From: Desulfobulbus sp.
Lineage (GTDB): Bacteria > Pseudomonadota > Gammaproteobacteria > Burkholderiales > Rhodocyclaceae
DNA: 6,555 bases
NCBI GenBank assembly: GCA_009782025.1
Contig: WQUQ01000079.1
Location: forward strand, 1 to 6,555
Direction of reading: 5' to 3'
Shown here: in pieces, positions 6,326 through 6,555 of the stretch
Numbering within the stretch: the stretch's first letter is position 1
How the letters are laid out: every line of letters begins with the position of its first letter
Position numbers and translations under genes: made by a program
Notes under the pieces: generated by a model
Told to the model about the DNA's origin: nothing
Databases searched by the model: none
The model's input: the letters and a program-made list of their open reading frames with translations, nothing else

Positions 6326-6555
6326 TTATTCGGTGGCGGCAGCCTTTCTGGCCGACAGCTTTTCCTTGATGCGGGCCGACTTGCCGGAACGCTCGCGCAG
6401 GTAGTAGAGCTTGGCGCGACGCACATCGCCGCGGCGCTTGACCTCGATCGAGGCGACCAGCGGAGAATAGGTCTGGAAGGTCCGTTCGACGCCCTCGCCG
6501 GAGGAAATCTTGCGCACGGTGAAGCCCGAGTTCAGGCCACGGTTGCGCTTGGCGA
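6326..6555 (-). CDS. rplS: 50S ribosomal protein L19, C-terminal part (5' truncated by window)
   Basis: The visible 75 residues start [20 protein letters not shown] and continue [38 protein letters not shown] and a Lys/Ala-rich tail ending ARKAAATE, with TAA at 6326-6328. This is the conserved C-terminal two-thirds of ribosomal protein L19, a structural protein of the large subunit near the 30S interface. The frame is open to the window edge, so an internal GTG at 6517 is not the start. In most proteobacteria rplS is the last gene of rpsP-rimM-trmD-rplS; the terminator just downstream fits that. The rest of the operon would be to the right of the window. Confidence 0.96.
   Translation of the reverse strand, partial: AKRNRGLNSGFTVRKISSGEGVERTFQTYSPLVASIEVKRRGDVRRAKLYYLRERSGKSARIKEKLSARKAAATE

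Noticed and set aside
6110..6404. Short open frames on both strands between the chemoreceptor and rplS
   Set aside because: They overlap each other and the L19 terminator, lack ribosome binding sites and show no protein motif.

Overview
The window looks like a chromosomal segment of a GC-rich betaproteobacterium. The gene families and protein style (malate dehydrogenase beside a CitE-like lyase, NnrS, a Cache-type chemoreceptor, and L19) fit the Rhodocyclales (Dechloromonas/Azoarcus/Accumulibacter relatives). That placement is by recognition only, without a search. All five larger reading frames are intact, and I see no phage, IS transposase, tRNA or CRISPR.

Layout, left to right: (1) the 3' end of malate dehydrogenase (mdh, +, cut by the window edge), closed by a strong intrinsic terminator; (2) a complete HpcH/HpaI-CitE-type C-C lyase (+, 302-1285), probably acting on a malyl-CoA-like ester; (3) convergent to it, a nitronate monooxygenase (2-nitropropane dioxygenase) family flavoprotein (-, 1326-2582) with a cysteine-rich C-terminal extension; (4) a 280-bp divergent intergenic region holding a fold-back repeat element; (5) nnrS (+, 2863-4023), a polytopic haem-copper membrane protein of nitric oxide metabolism; (6) a methyl-accepting chemotaxis protein (-, 4025-6058), whose stop codon lies one base from the nnrS stop; (7) an intergenic region ending in an L19 terminator; (8) the 3' end of rplS (ribosomal protein L19, -, cut by the right edge).

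Functional themes: the left end is malate/acyl-CoA carbon metabolism. The middle is a divergent pair linked to reactive nitrogen: nitronate oxidation yields nitrite, and NnrS is tied to NO. The right end is chemotaxis and translation. The link between the middle genes is inferred from position and family only.

The most unusual feature is a 22-bp repeat present three times. One copy lies across the stop codon of the lyase (1278-1299). The other two form an inverted pair (2617-2638 and 2699-2720), making a 104-bp MITE-like fold-back element upstream of the nitronate monooxygenase. The two copies closest in sequence (21/22 identical) are inverted and flank exactly the nitronate monooxygenase gene, so the gene sits inside a repeat-bounded cassette.
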